A DNA stretch of 8,167 bases from Clostridia bacterium. GTDB taxonomy: Bacteria > Bacillota > Clostridia > Oscillospirales > Acutalibacteraceae. Each line of letters begins with the position of its first letter. Positions within the stretch are counted from its first letter, which is position 1. Location of the stretch: positions 1-8,167 of the forward strand of contig JAFOFS010000143.1 of assembly GCA_017387165.1 (NCBI GenBank). The letters run 5' to 3'. The notes beneath the pieces were generated by a model. It did not search any database, was not told the origin of the DNA, and saw only the letters and a list, made by a program, of their open reading frames with translations. Made by a program: the position numbers and the translations under genes. Positions 1-5,184 of this stretch are shown here, one piece after another.

Positions 1-46
1 AAGTGATGCTATGCATCGTAAGTGCCTGCGGGCGTGGGTGGCACAC
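1..46 (-). repeat. Degenerate, opposite-orientation part of the hairpin array
   Basis: Read on the minus strand, this stretch repeats the design of the array at 51-124 in a decayed form. A 5-bp hairpin (GATGC at 5-9, loop 10-12, GCATC at 13-17) is flanked by ACTTAC (18-23) and ACTT (1-4, cut by the window edge), close to the ACTTCAC spacer of the main array. A weak GCC/GGC hairpin (24-26 with 31-33) follows, flanked by a CACCCAC-like spacer (34-40). The stretch would therefore be the other arm of an inverted arrangement centred near 40-50. The left edge cuts it, so its full length is unknown. Confidence 0.4.
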
Positions 47-50
47 TGAA

Positions 51-124
51 CTTCACTTTGTGCGAAGCACAATACTTCACAGCGGCATTGCCGCTGCTTC
101 ACTTGGGCATTGCCCAAACTTCAC
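51..124 (+). repeat. Array of three 15-nt hairpins separated by CTTCAC
   Basis: Four copies of CTTCAC start at 51, 75, 97 and 119, giving spacings of 24, 22 and 22 bases. Three copies are preceded by A and one by G. Between them lie three different inverted repeats of identical geometry, each with a 6-bp stem and a 3-nt loop: TTGTGC-GAA-GCACAA (58-72), AGCGGC-ATT-GCCGCT (81-95) and TTGGGC-ATT-GCCCAA (103-117). Stem sequences differ but structure and spacer are kept, the pattern expected when secondary structure is under selection or when a structured element has been copied repeatedly. No T-tract follows any hairpin, so they are not terminators, and no convincing ORF explains the region. Similar CTTCAC-spaced hairpins are, from memory, seen between genes in some gut Clostridia, but I cannot assign a function. 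Confidence 0.75.
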
Positions 125-135
125 TACAAAAACAC

Positions 136-166
136 AAAAAGGCACCTGCTGGGGCAGGTGCCTTTT
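136..166 (-). terminator. Intrinsic terminator of the zinc-ribbon gene
   Basis: A perfect 9-bp GC-rich stem (141-149 with 154-162) closes on a 4-nt loop and extends through A:T pairs 137-140/163-166. On the minus strand it is followed by TTTTTGTGTTTTTG, a good T-tract, and it lies 16 bases past the stop codon of the gene at 182-1036. The plus-strand side is also T-rich, so it could stop transcription in both directions. Confidence 0.85.
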
Positions 167-181
167 GCTTTTTGTATGAGA

Positions 182-1036
182 TTATCCTCTGCGATAGCGT
201 CTGTAAGAGGTGGAGGCAATGGCGGTGAACACGATCATTGCCACGGCCATGGCCATCAGCGCCAGAGCGTACGGCGTGCTGCAGAACGGCAGGACGTACA
301 GCGGCAGGAAAACGATGCCGGTGATGTTGAGTCCGTTTAAGCGGAAGATACCGCCGAACAGGAACCAGATTCCGCAGAAAGCGGCAAGCACCGCCAACGC
401 AATTTTCACGATATCCAGCATCAGCGACACGTCGGCGGCCATCGTGAAGGCGTCCTTCAGCTCGCCCATTTCGACGTCACCGAGCGCGTCGGCTTCGGAA
501 CCCACGATGGTTTCCAGCTGACCGAAGACCGCGTCGATGTTCTGGATTGAGAACTCGTCCGAGAGCTCCTCGGCAGAGTCGAGCAGCTCCTCCAGCATTT
601 TCTCCTGTTCAGCCGACAGCTCGTTTTCGGACTCCAGATAGGCGCCCAGCTCGTCCAGCGCTTCGTCCAGCGCCTCCTCGTATTTCTCGGTCAGCTCGCT
701 CGGATCGCCCAGATCGGGGATAAACGAGCCCGCCGCCTTGACGATCGGAATTTCGTCAAACGAGTTGCCGATGGCGGCGTTGTAGCTGCCAAACAGCGCC
801 ACGATAAACAGCACGGTCAGCACCCAAACCGCAATACCGGCAAAACGGACGCCGCCCGGCGCTTTGGTCAACAGATACTTCATTTTACGAACTTTTTTCT
901 CCGGCTGCACCGACTTCACCACAACGGGAGCCTCCTCCACAACCGGCGCAGCAACAGCGACGACCTCCTCGCCGCAGGCAGGACAGGCGGTCAGACCTTC
1001 GGCGATCTCCACGCCGCACTTGGGACAAAACATCAT
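182..1036 (-). CDS. Zinc-ribbon membrane protein, function unknown
   Basis: The product is a 284-residue protein with an N-terminal zinc ribbon (C4-P-K-C7 and C18-P-A-C21) of the type found on many Firmicutes membrane proteins. A Pro/Val-rich linker and a basic patch (about 47-53, KKVRKMK) lead into transmembrane helix 1 (about 64-84). Residues about 90-205 are strongly acidic and probably helical, rich in Glu, Asp and Leu. Three hydrophobic segments follow (about 205-231, 236-252, 254-274) and the tail is RRYRRG. The positive-inside rule puts the zinc ribbon and tail in the cytoplasm and the acidic domain outside. Two adjacent ATGs are possible starts: the RBS (AGAGGGG) ends 4 bases before the first and 7 before the second, so translation may begin at 1033. 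The gene is monocistronic, with its own promoter (1067-1095) and terminator. I do not recognise a specific family beyond the zinc ribbon; a sensory or envelope-stress role is only a guess. Confidence 0.85.
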   Translation of the reverse strand: MMFCPKCGVEIAEGLTACPACGEEVVAVAAPVVEEAPVVVKSVQPEKKVRKMKYLLTKAPGGVRFAGIAVWVLTVLFIVALFGSYNAAIGNSFDEIPIVKAAGSFIPDLGDPSELTEKYEEALDEALDELGAYLESENELSAEQEKMLEELLDSAEELSDEFSIQNIDAVFGQLETIVGSEADALGDVEMGELKDAFTMAADVSLMLDIVKIALAVLAAFCGIWFLFGGIFRLNGLNITGIVFLPLYVLPFCSTPYALALMAMAVAMIVFTAIASTSYRRYRRG

Positions 1037-1066
1037 AAAACCCCTCTTTCGGAATATGTTATCTTT

Positions 1067-1095
1067 ATTGTATCACTGTCCAAAACGGTTGTCAA
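1067..1095 (-). promoter_or_regulatory. Sigma-A promoter of the zinc-ribbon gene
   Basis: On the minus strand, TTGACA (1090-1095) is separated by exactly 17 bases from TACAAT (1067-1072). This is a near-consensus vegetative promoter. The predicted transcription start near 1060 leaves a leader of about 24 bases containing the RBS, with no room for a riboswitch. Strong constitutive expression is likely. Confidence 0.8.
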
Positions 1096-1124
1096 TCGCC
1101 AACGCGATTTTCTGTTTTTCCCAC

Positions 1125-1153
1125 TTTACAAGCGGCAAGTTTCGTGATATACT
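1125..1153 (+). promoter_or_regulatory. Sigma-A promoter of the asnS operon
   Basis: TTTACA (1125-1130) and TATACT (1148-1153) are spaced by 17 bases, each one mismatch from consensus. The start would fall near 1160, giving a leader of about 36 bases. That is far too short for a T-box, so this aminoacyl-tRNA synthetase gene lacks the tRNA-sensing leader many Firmicutes synthetase genes carry. A perfect TATAAT at 1161-1166 has no good -35 partner at the right distance. The -35 boxes of this and the divergent promoter lie about 30 bases apart. Confidence 0.7.
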
Positions 1154-1195
1154 TATTAAGTATAATTGTATTTTCCCAAGGAGGGACGTCAAACT

Positions 1196-2572
1196 ATGAA
1201 AAAAGCAGTTGATCTGCGCGAGCTGCTTCGCCAGCCGCAGCAGTTTGTCGATCAGTCGGTGACGGTGCAGGGCTGGATCCGCAACCACCGCAAGCAGAAG
1301 AACTTCGGTTTTATTATGTTCTACGACGGCACCATCGCCGCCGATCTGCAGATCGTCTACGACACCGAAACCCCCGATTTTGAGGCGGTGCAGAAGATCA
1401 CCAACGGCTCCGCCATCACGGTGGAGGGCGTGTTCCGCACTTCGCCCGGCGCCGGTCAGGGCTATGAGCTGTACGCTTCGTCTGTGAAGGTGGAGGGTGC
1501 GGCGCCGGAGGATTATCCGCTGCAGCCGAAAAAGCACACGCTGGAGTATCTCCGCACCATCGGCCACCTGCGCCCCCGCGCCCGTCTGTTCCAGGCGGCG
1601 TTCCGTGTGCGTCATATCGCGGCGCAGGCGATCCACACCTATTTCCGTGAAAACAACTTTGTGTACGTGCATTCTCCGATCATCACCGCCAACGACGCCG
1701 AAGGCGCCGGCGAGATGTTCCAGGTGACCACCATTCCGCTGGAGAAGCTGAAGGGTGAGCCGGACTACAAGCGCGATTTCTTCGGTCAGAAAGCGGCGTT
1801 GACCGTTTCCGGTCAGCTGGAGGCGGAGATCTTCGCGATGGCGTTTAAGCGCGTGTACACCTTCGGCCCGACCTTCCGCGCCGAAAACTCCAACACCAAG
1901 ACCCATGCGGCCGAATTCTGGATGATCGAGCCCGAGATCGCCTTCTGCGATCTTGACCAGCTGATGGACGTGGAGGAGGATTACCTCAAGTTTATCGTCC
2001 GCTACGTGATGGAAAACGCGCCCGAGGAGCTGGCGTTCCTCGACAAATTCTGCGGCGGCGGTCTGCTGGATAAGCTCACCGCGCTGGTGGAATCCACCGT
2101 TGCCCGTGTCGATTACCACGACGCGATCGATATGCTCATCAACTCGGGCGTCGAGTTTGAGAATGAGCCGACCCACGGCGGCGACCTTGCCAAGGAGCAC
2201 GAGAAGTACCTCACCGACGTGGCGTTCAAATCGCCGGTGTTCGTGAAGAACTGGCCGAAAGAGATCAAGGCGTTTTATATGAAGGATAACGGCGACGGCA
2301 CCGTCGCGGCGGTGGATATGCTGGTTCCCGGCGCAGGCGAGCTGACCGGCGGCAGCCAGCGTGAGGACGACTACGCGAAGTTGAAGGCGCGTATGGACGA
2401 GGTGCATTCCACCGAATCGCTGTCCTGGTACCTCGACCTCCGCAAATACGGCGGCTGCACCCACGCCGGCTTCGGTATGGGCTTTGAGCGCCTGCTCATC
2501 TACCTCACGGGTATCGAGAACATCCGTGACGTGCTGCCCTTCCCGCGTACGCCCGGCACCTGCGATTTCTAA
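1196..2572 (+). CDS. asnS: Asparagine--tRNA ligase
   Basis: This cytoplasmic enzyme charges tRNA-Asn with asparagine, using ATP, for protein synthesis. The 458-residue product matches the usual AsnRS length. Residues about 20-102 form the OB-fold anticodon-binding domain (VTVQGWIRNHRKQKNFGFI). The class II catalytic domain follows from about 118: motif 1 region VHSPIITANDAEGAGEMF (158-175), motif 2 FRAENSNTKTHAAEFW (227-242) and motif 3 HAGFGMGFERLLIYLTG (423-439). The C-terminus ends LPFPRTPGTCDF, as in AsnRS; together with the HAAEFWMIEPE segment this favours AsnRS over AspRS. The ATG at 1196 is chosen because AAGGAGGG lies at 1178-1185; an in-frame TTG at 1166 would sit upstream of that RBS. 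It is the first gene of an operon, with rsmD beginning 21 bases after its stop and no terminator between. No T-box is present. Its presence implies direct charging of Asn, although an indirect amidotransferase route could coexist elsewhere. Confidence 0.97.
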   Translation: MKKAVDLRELLRQPQQFVDQSVTVQGWIRNHRKQKNFGFIMFYDGTIAADLQIVYDTETPDFEAVQKITNGSAITVEGVFRTSPGAGQGYELYASSVKVEGAAPEDYPLQPKKHTLEYLRTIGHLRPRARLFQAAFRVRHIAAQAIHTYFRENNFVYVHSPIITANDAEGAGEMFQVTTIPLEKLKGEPDYKRDFFGQKAALTVSGQLEAEIFAMAFKRVYTFGPTFRAENSNTKTHAAEFWMIEPEIAFCDLDQLMDVEEDYLKFIVRYVMENAPEELAFLDKFCGGGLLDKLTALVESTVARVDYHDAIDMLINSGVEFENEPTHGGDLAKEHEKYLTDVAFKSPVFVKNWPKEIKAFYMKDNGDGTVAAVDMLVPGAGELTGGSQREDDYAKLKARMDEVHSTESLSWYLDLRKYGGCTHAGFGMGFERLLIYLTGIENIRDVLPFPRTPGTCDF

Positions 2573-2593
2573 ACCGACGGAGGAAACCGTCTT

Positions 2594-3142
2594 ATGATGA
2601 GAGTGATTACCGGCTCTGCTCGCGGCGCCCGTTTGCGGACGCTGGAGGGGGAGCACACCCGTCCGACCACCGAACGGGTCAAGGAAGCCATCTTCTCGAT
2701 GATTCAGTTTGACGTTGAGGGACGGGCGGTACTGGACCTGTTTGCCGGCTCGGGACAGATGGGCATCGAGGCGTTGAGCCGCGGCGCGCATCACGCGGTG
2801 TTCGTGGAAAACGATTCGTCCGCTGCGGCGATCGTCAAGCAAAATCTGCAGATCGCCCGCGTGGGGGATAAGTCCACCCTGCTGCAACGGGATGCACTGG
2901 ATTTCTGCCGCCGTCCGAGCGGAAAATTCGATATCGTGTTTATTGATCCGCCGTATGCGTCGGGAATGGCGGCAGCGGTGCTGCCGGCCCTTCCCGAGCT
3001 GCTCAATCGCGGCGCCATCGTCATCTGTGAAACCGCGCCGGAGACCGAACTTCCCGAAACGATCGGGGAATTGACTCTGGCGAGGGACAAGCGGTACGGG
3101 CGTTCCCGTGTCCGCGTGTATCGCAGGGAGGTAGAAGAATGA
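2594..3142 (+). CDS. rsmD: 16S rRNA (guanine(966)-N2)-methyltransferase RsmD
   Basis: RsmD methylates N2 of G966 of 16S rRNA in the small subunit, using S-adenosylmethionine. The 182-residue product has the family's usual length. Visible features are the N-terminal RVITGSARG (3-11), RPTTERVKEAIF (23-34), SAM-binding motif I LDLFAGSGQMGIEA (47-60), an acidic motif II region with E72 and D74, and catalytic motif IV DPPY (118-121). Motif I reads GSGQMG where many homologues have GSGALG, a mild variation. GGAGG at 2579-2583 is 10 bases before the first of two consecutive ATGs, which supports 2594. Its stop overlaps the coaD start (ATGA, 3139-3142), so the two are probably translationally coupled. 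The rsmD-coaD pairing is widespread in Firmicutes and supports both assignments. Confidence 0.96.
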   Translation: MMRVITGSARGARLRTLEGEHTRPTTERVKEAIFSMIQFDVEGRAVLDLFAGSGQMGIEALSRGAHHAVFVENDSSAAAIVKQNLQIARVGDKSTLLQRDALDFCRRPSGKFDIVFIDPPYASGMAAAVLPALPELLNRGAIVICETAPETELPETIGELTLARDKRYGRSRVRVYRREVEE

Positions 3143-3618
3143 AATTGGCAGTTTGCCCGGGTAGCTTTGACCCGGTGACCAACGGACATTTGGACATCAT
3201 CCGCCGCGCGGCGGCGCTGTCCGACCGCGTGATCGTGGTGGTGATGACCAACGCGTCCAAGCACACGCTGTTTTCGATGGAGGAACGCGTCGCGATGCTC
3301 CGCGCCGCCACCGCCGAACTCCCGAACGTCGAGGTGGATGCGTACGACGGTCTGCTGGCGGACTATGCCCGTCAAGTCGGCGCCGATGCGATCGTCAAGG
3401 GCTTGCGCGCCGTTACCGATTTTGAATACGAATTTCAGATGGCGCTGACCAACCGTCAGCTGCACGCCGATGCGGAAACGGTGTTCTTGACCACCAGCGC
3501 CGATCTGATGTACCTGTCCTCCAGCGTGGTCAAGCAGGTCGCCCAATACGGCGGCGATATTTCGGGTTTTGTTCCGGCAAGCGTGCTGGATGCGGTACTT
3601 CAAAAAACGAAAGGATGA
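3139..3618 (+). CDS. coaD: Phosphopantetheine adenylyltransferase
   Basis: CoaD transfers AMP from ATP to 4'-phosphopantetheine, giving dephospho-CoA and pyrophosphate, the penultimate step of coenzyme A synthesis in the cytoplasm. The 159-residue length is typical. The nucleotidyltransferase signature GSFDPVTNGH (8-17) carries the ATP-binding T/HxGH-type histidine. KGLRAVTDFEYEFQMA (88-103) is the conserved substrate-binding stretch, and YLSSSVVKQVAQYGGD (125-140) matches the family's C-terminal SSS-VK motif. The start is set by GGGAGG at 3126-3131, 7 bases upstream of the ATG; the first four bases overlap the end of rsmD. The TGA stop lies within the spacer between the next gene's AAGGA box (3611-3615) and its ATG. 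It is part of the asnS operon. Confidence 0.97.
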   Translation: MKLAVCPGSFDPVTNGHLDIIRRAAALSDRVIVVVMTNASKHTLFSMEERVAMLRAATAELPNVEVDAYDGLLADYARQVGADAIVKGLRAVTDFEYEFQMALTNRQLHADAETVFLTTSADLMYLSSSVVKQVAQYGGDISGFVPASVLDAVLQKTKG

Positions 3619-3625
3619 GCAAGCG

Positions 3626-4090
3626 ATGAAAGTAGAAGAATTGTTGGATCAGATCGACGATATGGTAGACAAGGCGATGAGCATTCCGCTGACCGGCGGC
3701 AAGTGCCTCATTGACCCGGATAAATTGCGTGATATTCTGGACGGTATCCGTGCCAACCTGCCGGTTGAGGTTCGCCAGGCGAAGGCGATCGTGGCGGATC
3801 GTTCGGAGATCATTGCGGATGCGAAAAAGCAGGCGGAGGACATCGTCCGCAAGTCGGAAGAGCGCGCCCGCGTGCTGATCGCGCAGGAAGAGATCACCAA
3901 GCAGGCGCAGCAGCAGGCGAGCGAAATGCTCAATCAGGCGCAGCAAAAAGCGCGTGAGATGCGCAAAGGCGCGATGGAATTCTCCGAGGATCTGCTCCGC
4001 CGCAGCGAGGAAGTGCTGGTGGCGAACGTCAGCGAGATCCGCAAGGTACGCACCTCTATCCGTGCGCCGAAGACTCCGGTGGAAGAATAA
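3626..4090 (+). CDS. Conserved coiled-coil protein ('ATPase-like', function unknown)
   Basis: The product is a soluble 154-residue protein with no membrane segment or cysteine cluster. A short N-terminal domain (about 1-45, with SIPLTGGKCLIDPDKLRDIL) precedes a long charged helix (about 46-145). This helix is rich in Ala, Gln, Glu, Lys and Arg (QAKAIVADRSEIIADAKKQA, then QEEITKQAQQQA) and almost certainly forms a coiled coil. Proteins of this type are common in Clostridia and are often labelled 'ATPase' or 'V-type ATPase subunit H-like' only because the helix resembles subunit b/E/H stalks; no Walker A or B motif is visible here. The start at 3626 is preferred because AAGGA (3611-3615) lies 10 bases upstream; the frame stays open further upstream, but that part overlaps coaD. 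It is the last gene of the asnS operon. A DivIVA-like or scaffold role is conceivable but unproven. Confidence 0.88.
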   Translation: MKVEELLDQIDDMVDKAMSIPLTGGKCLIDPDKLRDILDGIRANLPVEVRQAKAIVADRSEIIADAKKQAEDIVRKSEERARVLIAQEEITKQAQQQASEMLNQAQQKAREMRKGAMEFSEDLLRRSEEVLVANVSEIRKVRTSIRAPKTPVEE

Positions 4091-4095
4091 GAAAG

Positions 4096-4134
4096 AAAAA
4101 CAGCTCGGTGAAAATCACCGAGCTGTTTGTTTTA
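4096..4134. terminator. Bidirectional terminator between convergent genes
   Basis: A 13-bp perfect stem (4098-4110 with 4116-4128) closes on AAAAT. The plus strand continues TTTGTTTTATT and the minus strand TTTTTCTTTC, so both the asnS operon and the convergent membrane-protein gene can stop here. The plus-strand T-tract runs into the stop codon (4132-4134) of the minus-strand gene. Confidence 0.9.
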
Positions 4135-4659
4135 TTCTTCCGTCACAAGGTTTTCTTCTCCGATGATGCGGAGCATTTCGGCGTGCAGCTGCGCCCGCTT
4201 CCGTTTGGTGGTGCAAAACAGCAGACACAGCGCCAGCGCCGCACCGGCGAGCGCCGCCACCGTAATCAAAGCAAAGGAAATGGCCAGTCCCCAAAACCGC
4301 GGGTCGGAAAACCACGCTGCCTGCAACGCGCTGACGGCTGTGTAGCCAAGCGGAAAGGCAACCGTCATCGACAGCGCCGCGCTGATTCCCAACGCGATAT
4401 ACGCGCCTTTGGAACGGCGGATTTTCCAGCTGACGTTGCAGCCGTCCTCCGTGCGGAGAATCTTACCGTGCACCTGCGGCACCAACAGCGAGGCTGCGCC
4501 CGGCTTGGTCACCTGCATATAGAAATCGGTTTTGGTTGATTTTCCGCTGATCCACATTCCGTCTGCGGTGGTGTGGACACCGGCGGCGTACTCCGGCGAA
4601 ACGGTTTTCGCAAAACGGGTGCGAAACTCCTTCACTGTCAGAAGCGTCTTGACCTGCAT
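4132..4659 (-). CDS. Two-helix membrane protein, hypothetical
   Basis: The product is a 175-residue protein I cannot place in a named family. The N-terminal half (about 1-83) is a soluble domain rich in beta-prone stretches, for example MWISGKSTKTDFYMQVTKPG (35-54). A basic IRRSKG (80-85) precedes hydrophobic segment 1 (about 86-113); segment 2 spans about 121-150. TKRKR (151-155) and a short amphipathic tail follow. Both ends should face the cytoplasm, with a very short external loop (WFSDPRFW). The ATG at 4659 has AAGGAAGGA a few bases upstream. The gene begins about 25 bases after the T-tract of a hairpin (4684-4707) and 100 bases after the tRNA-Gln gene. I see no convincing promoter in between, so expression may depend on readthrough from the tRNA operon. 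Confidence 0.8.
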   Translation of the reverse strand: MQVKTLLTVKEFRTRFAKTVSPEYAAGVHTTADGMWISGKSTKTDFYMQVTKPGAASLLVPQVHGKILRTEDGCNVSWKIRRSKGAYIALGISAALSMTVAFPLGYTAVSALQAAWFSDPRFWGLAISFALITVAALAGAALALCLLFCTTKRKRAQLHAEMLRIIGEENLVTEE

Positions 4660-4683
4660 CGTCCGTCCTTCCTTTCCGAAAAC

Positions 4684-4707
4684 AAAAAAACCGCCTGTCG
4701 GCGGCTT
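4684..4707 (-). terminator. Second terminator or attenuator in front of the two-helix protein
   Basis: On the minus strand a stem AAGCCGCC / GGCGGTTT (4700-4707 with 4688-4695, one G:U pair) with loop GACA leads into seven T's. It is a complete intrinsic terminator, placed after the tRNA operon terminator and directly before the RBS of the gene starting at 4659. It may be a fail-safe terminator for the tRNA operon or an attenuator controlling the downstream gene. Confidence 0.75.
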
Positions 4708-4732
4708 CCAAAAGTGGTTGTCCCGTCCTAGT

Positions 4733-4758
4733 AAAAAAGCAGCTGACGCTGCTTTTTT
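4733..4758 (-). terminator. Terminator of the tRNA operon
   Basis: On the minus strand GCAGC (4748-4752) and GCTGC (4739-4743) pair around a 4-nt loop, flanked by A6 and T6 that extend the stem. The T6 then leads to ACTAGG. It begins directly at the CCA end of tRNA-Gln; the final A of CCA is the outermost base of the A-tract. Confidence 0.85.
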
Positions 4759-4831
4759 GGCTGGGATAGTAGGAATCGAACCTACCCGGGCAGAGTCAAA
4801 GTCTGCTGTCCTACCACTAGACTATATCCCA
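4758..4831 (-). tRNA. tRNA-Gln (anticodon TTG)
   Basis: The minus strand folds into a full cloverleaf of 74 nt including an encoded CCA. The acceptor is TGGGATA/TATCCCA with the U1:A72 pair characteristic of tRNA-Gln, the D stem is GTCT/GGAC, and the anticodon stem GCAGA/TCTGC has loop CTTTGAC (anticodon TTG, reads CAA/CAG). The T arm is GTAGG-TTCGATT-CCTAC and the discriminator is G. It is the last gene of the four-tRNA operon. Confidence 0.96.
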
Positions 4832-4836
4832 TTATT

Positions 4837-4914
4837 TGGGGTGGGTAATCGGGCTCGAACCGACGACCTCCAGGGCCACAACCTGGCACTCTAACCAACT
4901 GAGCTATACCCACC
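4837..4914 (-). tRNA. tRNA-His (anticodon GTG)
   Basis: The cloverleaf spans 78 nt including encoded CCA and the extra G-1 at 4914 opposite discriminator C73 (4840), the identity feature of tRNA-His. The acceptor is GTGGGTA/TACCCAC, the anticodon stem CCAGG/CCTGG has loop TTGTGGC, and the T arm is GTCGG-TTCGAGC-CCGAT. Five bases separate it from tRNA-Gln. Confidence 0.97.
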
Positions 4915-4928
4915 ATATCCAAAAATAA

Positions 4929-5005
4929 TGGCGCGCTTGAAGGGACTCGAACCCCTGACCCTCTGCTTAGAAGGCAGATGCTCTATCCACCTGAGCTACA
5001 AGCGC
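4929..5005 (-). tRNA. tRNA-Arg (anticodon TCT)
   Basis: The cloverleaf is 77 nt with CCA encoded. The acceptor is GCGCTTG/CAAGCGC with discriminator G, the D stem is GCTC/GAGC, the anticodon stem TCTGC/GCAGA has loop CTTCTAA (anticodon TCT, reads AGA/AGG), and the T arm is AGGGG-TTCGAGT-CCCTT. It lies 14 bases upstream of tRNA-His in the operon. Confidence 0.97.
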
Positions 5006-5011
5006 CTGTTT

Positions 5012-5029
5012 TGACTGCGGACGCAGTCA
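5012..5029 (-). repeat. Hairpin in the spacer between tRNA-Gly and tRNA-Arg
   Basis: A 7-bp perfect inverted repeat (TGACTGC at 5012-5018, GCAGTCA at 5023-5029) with a 4-nt loop fills most of the 24-base spacer. On the minus strand it starts immediately after the CCA of tRNA-Gly and is followed by AAAACAG, so it lacks a terminator T-tract. It may help 3' processing or isolate the folding of the two tRNAs; this is inference. Confidence 0.6.
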
Positions 5030-5103
5030 TGGAGCGAGTGATGGGAATCGAACCCACGCGACCAGCTTGGAAGGCTGGGGTTCTACCATTGAACTACACT
5101 CGC
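5030..5103 (-). tRNA. tRNA-Gly (anticodon TCC)
   Basis: The cloverleaf is 74 nt with CCA encoded. The acceptor is GCGAGTG/CACTCGC with discriminator T, the D stem is GTTC/GAAC, the anticodon stem CCAGC/GCTGG has loop CTTCCAA (anticodon TCC, reads GGA/GGG), and the T arm is GTGGG-TTCGATT-CCCAT. It is first in the tRNA operon, about 26 bases after the predicted transcription start. Confidence 0.97.
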
Positions 5104-5135
5104 ATATTGGATCGTTTCCCTGCGTCCGAGAACTT

Positions 5136-5164
5136 ATGATAGCACGGAACACGCGAAAAGTCAA
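5136..5164 (-). promoter_or_regulatory. Sigma-A promoter of the tRNA operon
   Basis: On the minus strand TTGACT (5159-5164) and TATCAT (5136-5141) are 17 bases apart, each one base from consensus. Transcription would begin near 5129 and run through Gly-Arg-His-Gln. The promoter lies 20 bases beyond the stop of the LCP-like gene, and I see no terminator between them, so readthrough into the tRNAs is also possible. Confidence 0.75.
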
Positions 5165-5184
5165 GGGGTTTTCCCAATTTTTTC

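Noticed and set aside
22..228. A short plus-strand open frame over the hairpin array
   Set aside because: It crosses three hairpins and a terminator and runs into the convergent gene. Its codons only reflect the repeats, and it has no RBS.
1154..1195. T-box or riboswitch upstream of asnS
   Set aside because: The predicted leader is only about 36 bases, with no T-box sequence and no terminator/antiterminator pair.
1073..2887. A 604-codon minus-strand open frame opposite asnS and the start of rsmD
   Set aside because: It is an antisense shadow in GC-rich DNA. The translation is rich in Arg, His, Val and Leu without domain structure, it covers the divergent promoter region, and the plus strand carries unmistakable AsnRS and RsmD motifs.
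2791..3603. A 270-codon minus-strand open frame opposite rsmD and coaD
   Set aside because: It is antisense to two clearly identified genes, has no RBS-start logic, and its composition is typical of a shadow frame.
4758..5103. tRNA cluster as an integration site for a mobile element
   Set aside because: The tRNA 3' ends are intact, no partial tRNA duplicate or integrase gene is seen nearby, and the flanking genes look chromosomal.
5163..5182. GGGTTTTCCC followed by AATTTTTT as a plus-strand terminator
   Set aside because: The stem has only 3-4 bp and no plus-strand gene ends here. On the minus strand it has no T-tract, so it does not terminate the gene at 5185-5796 either.
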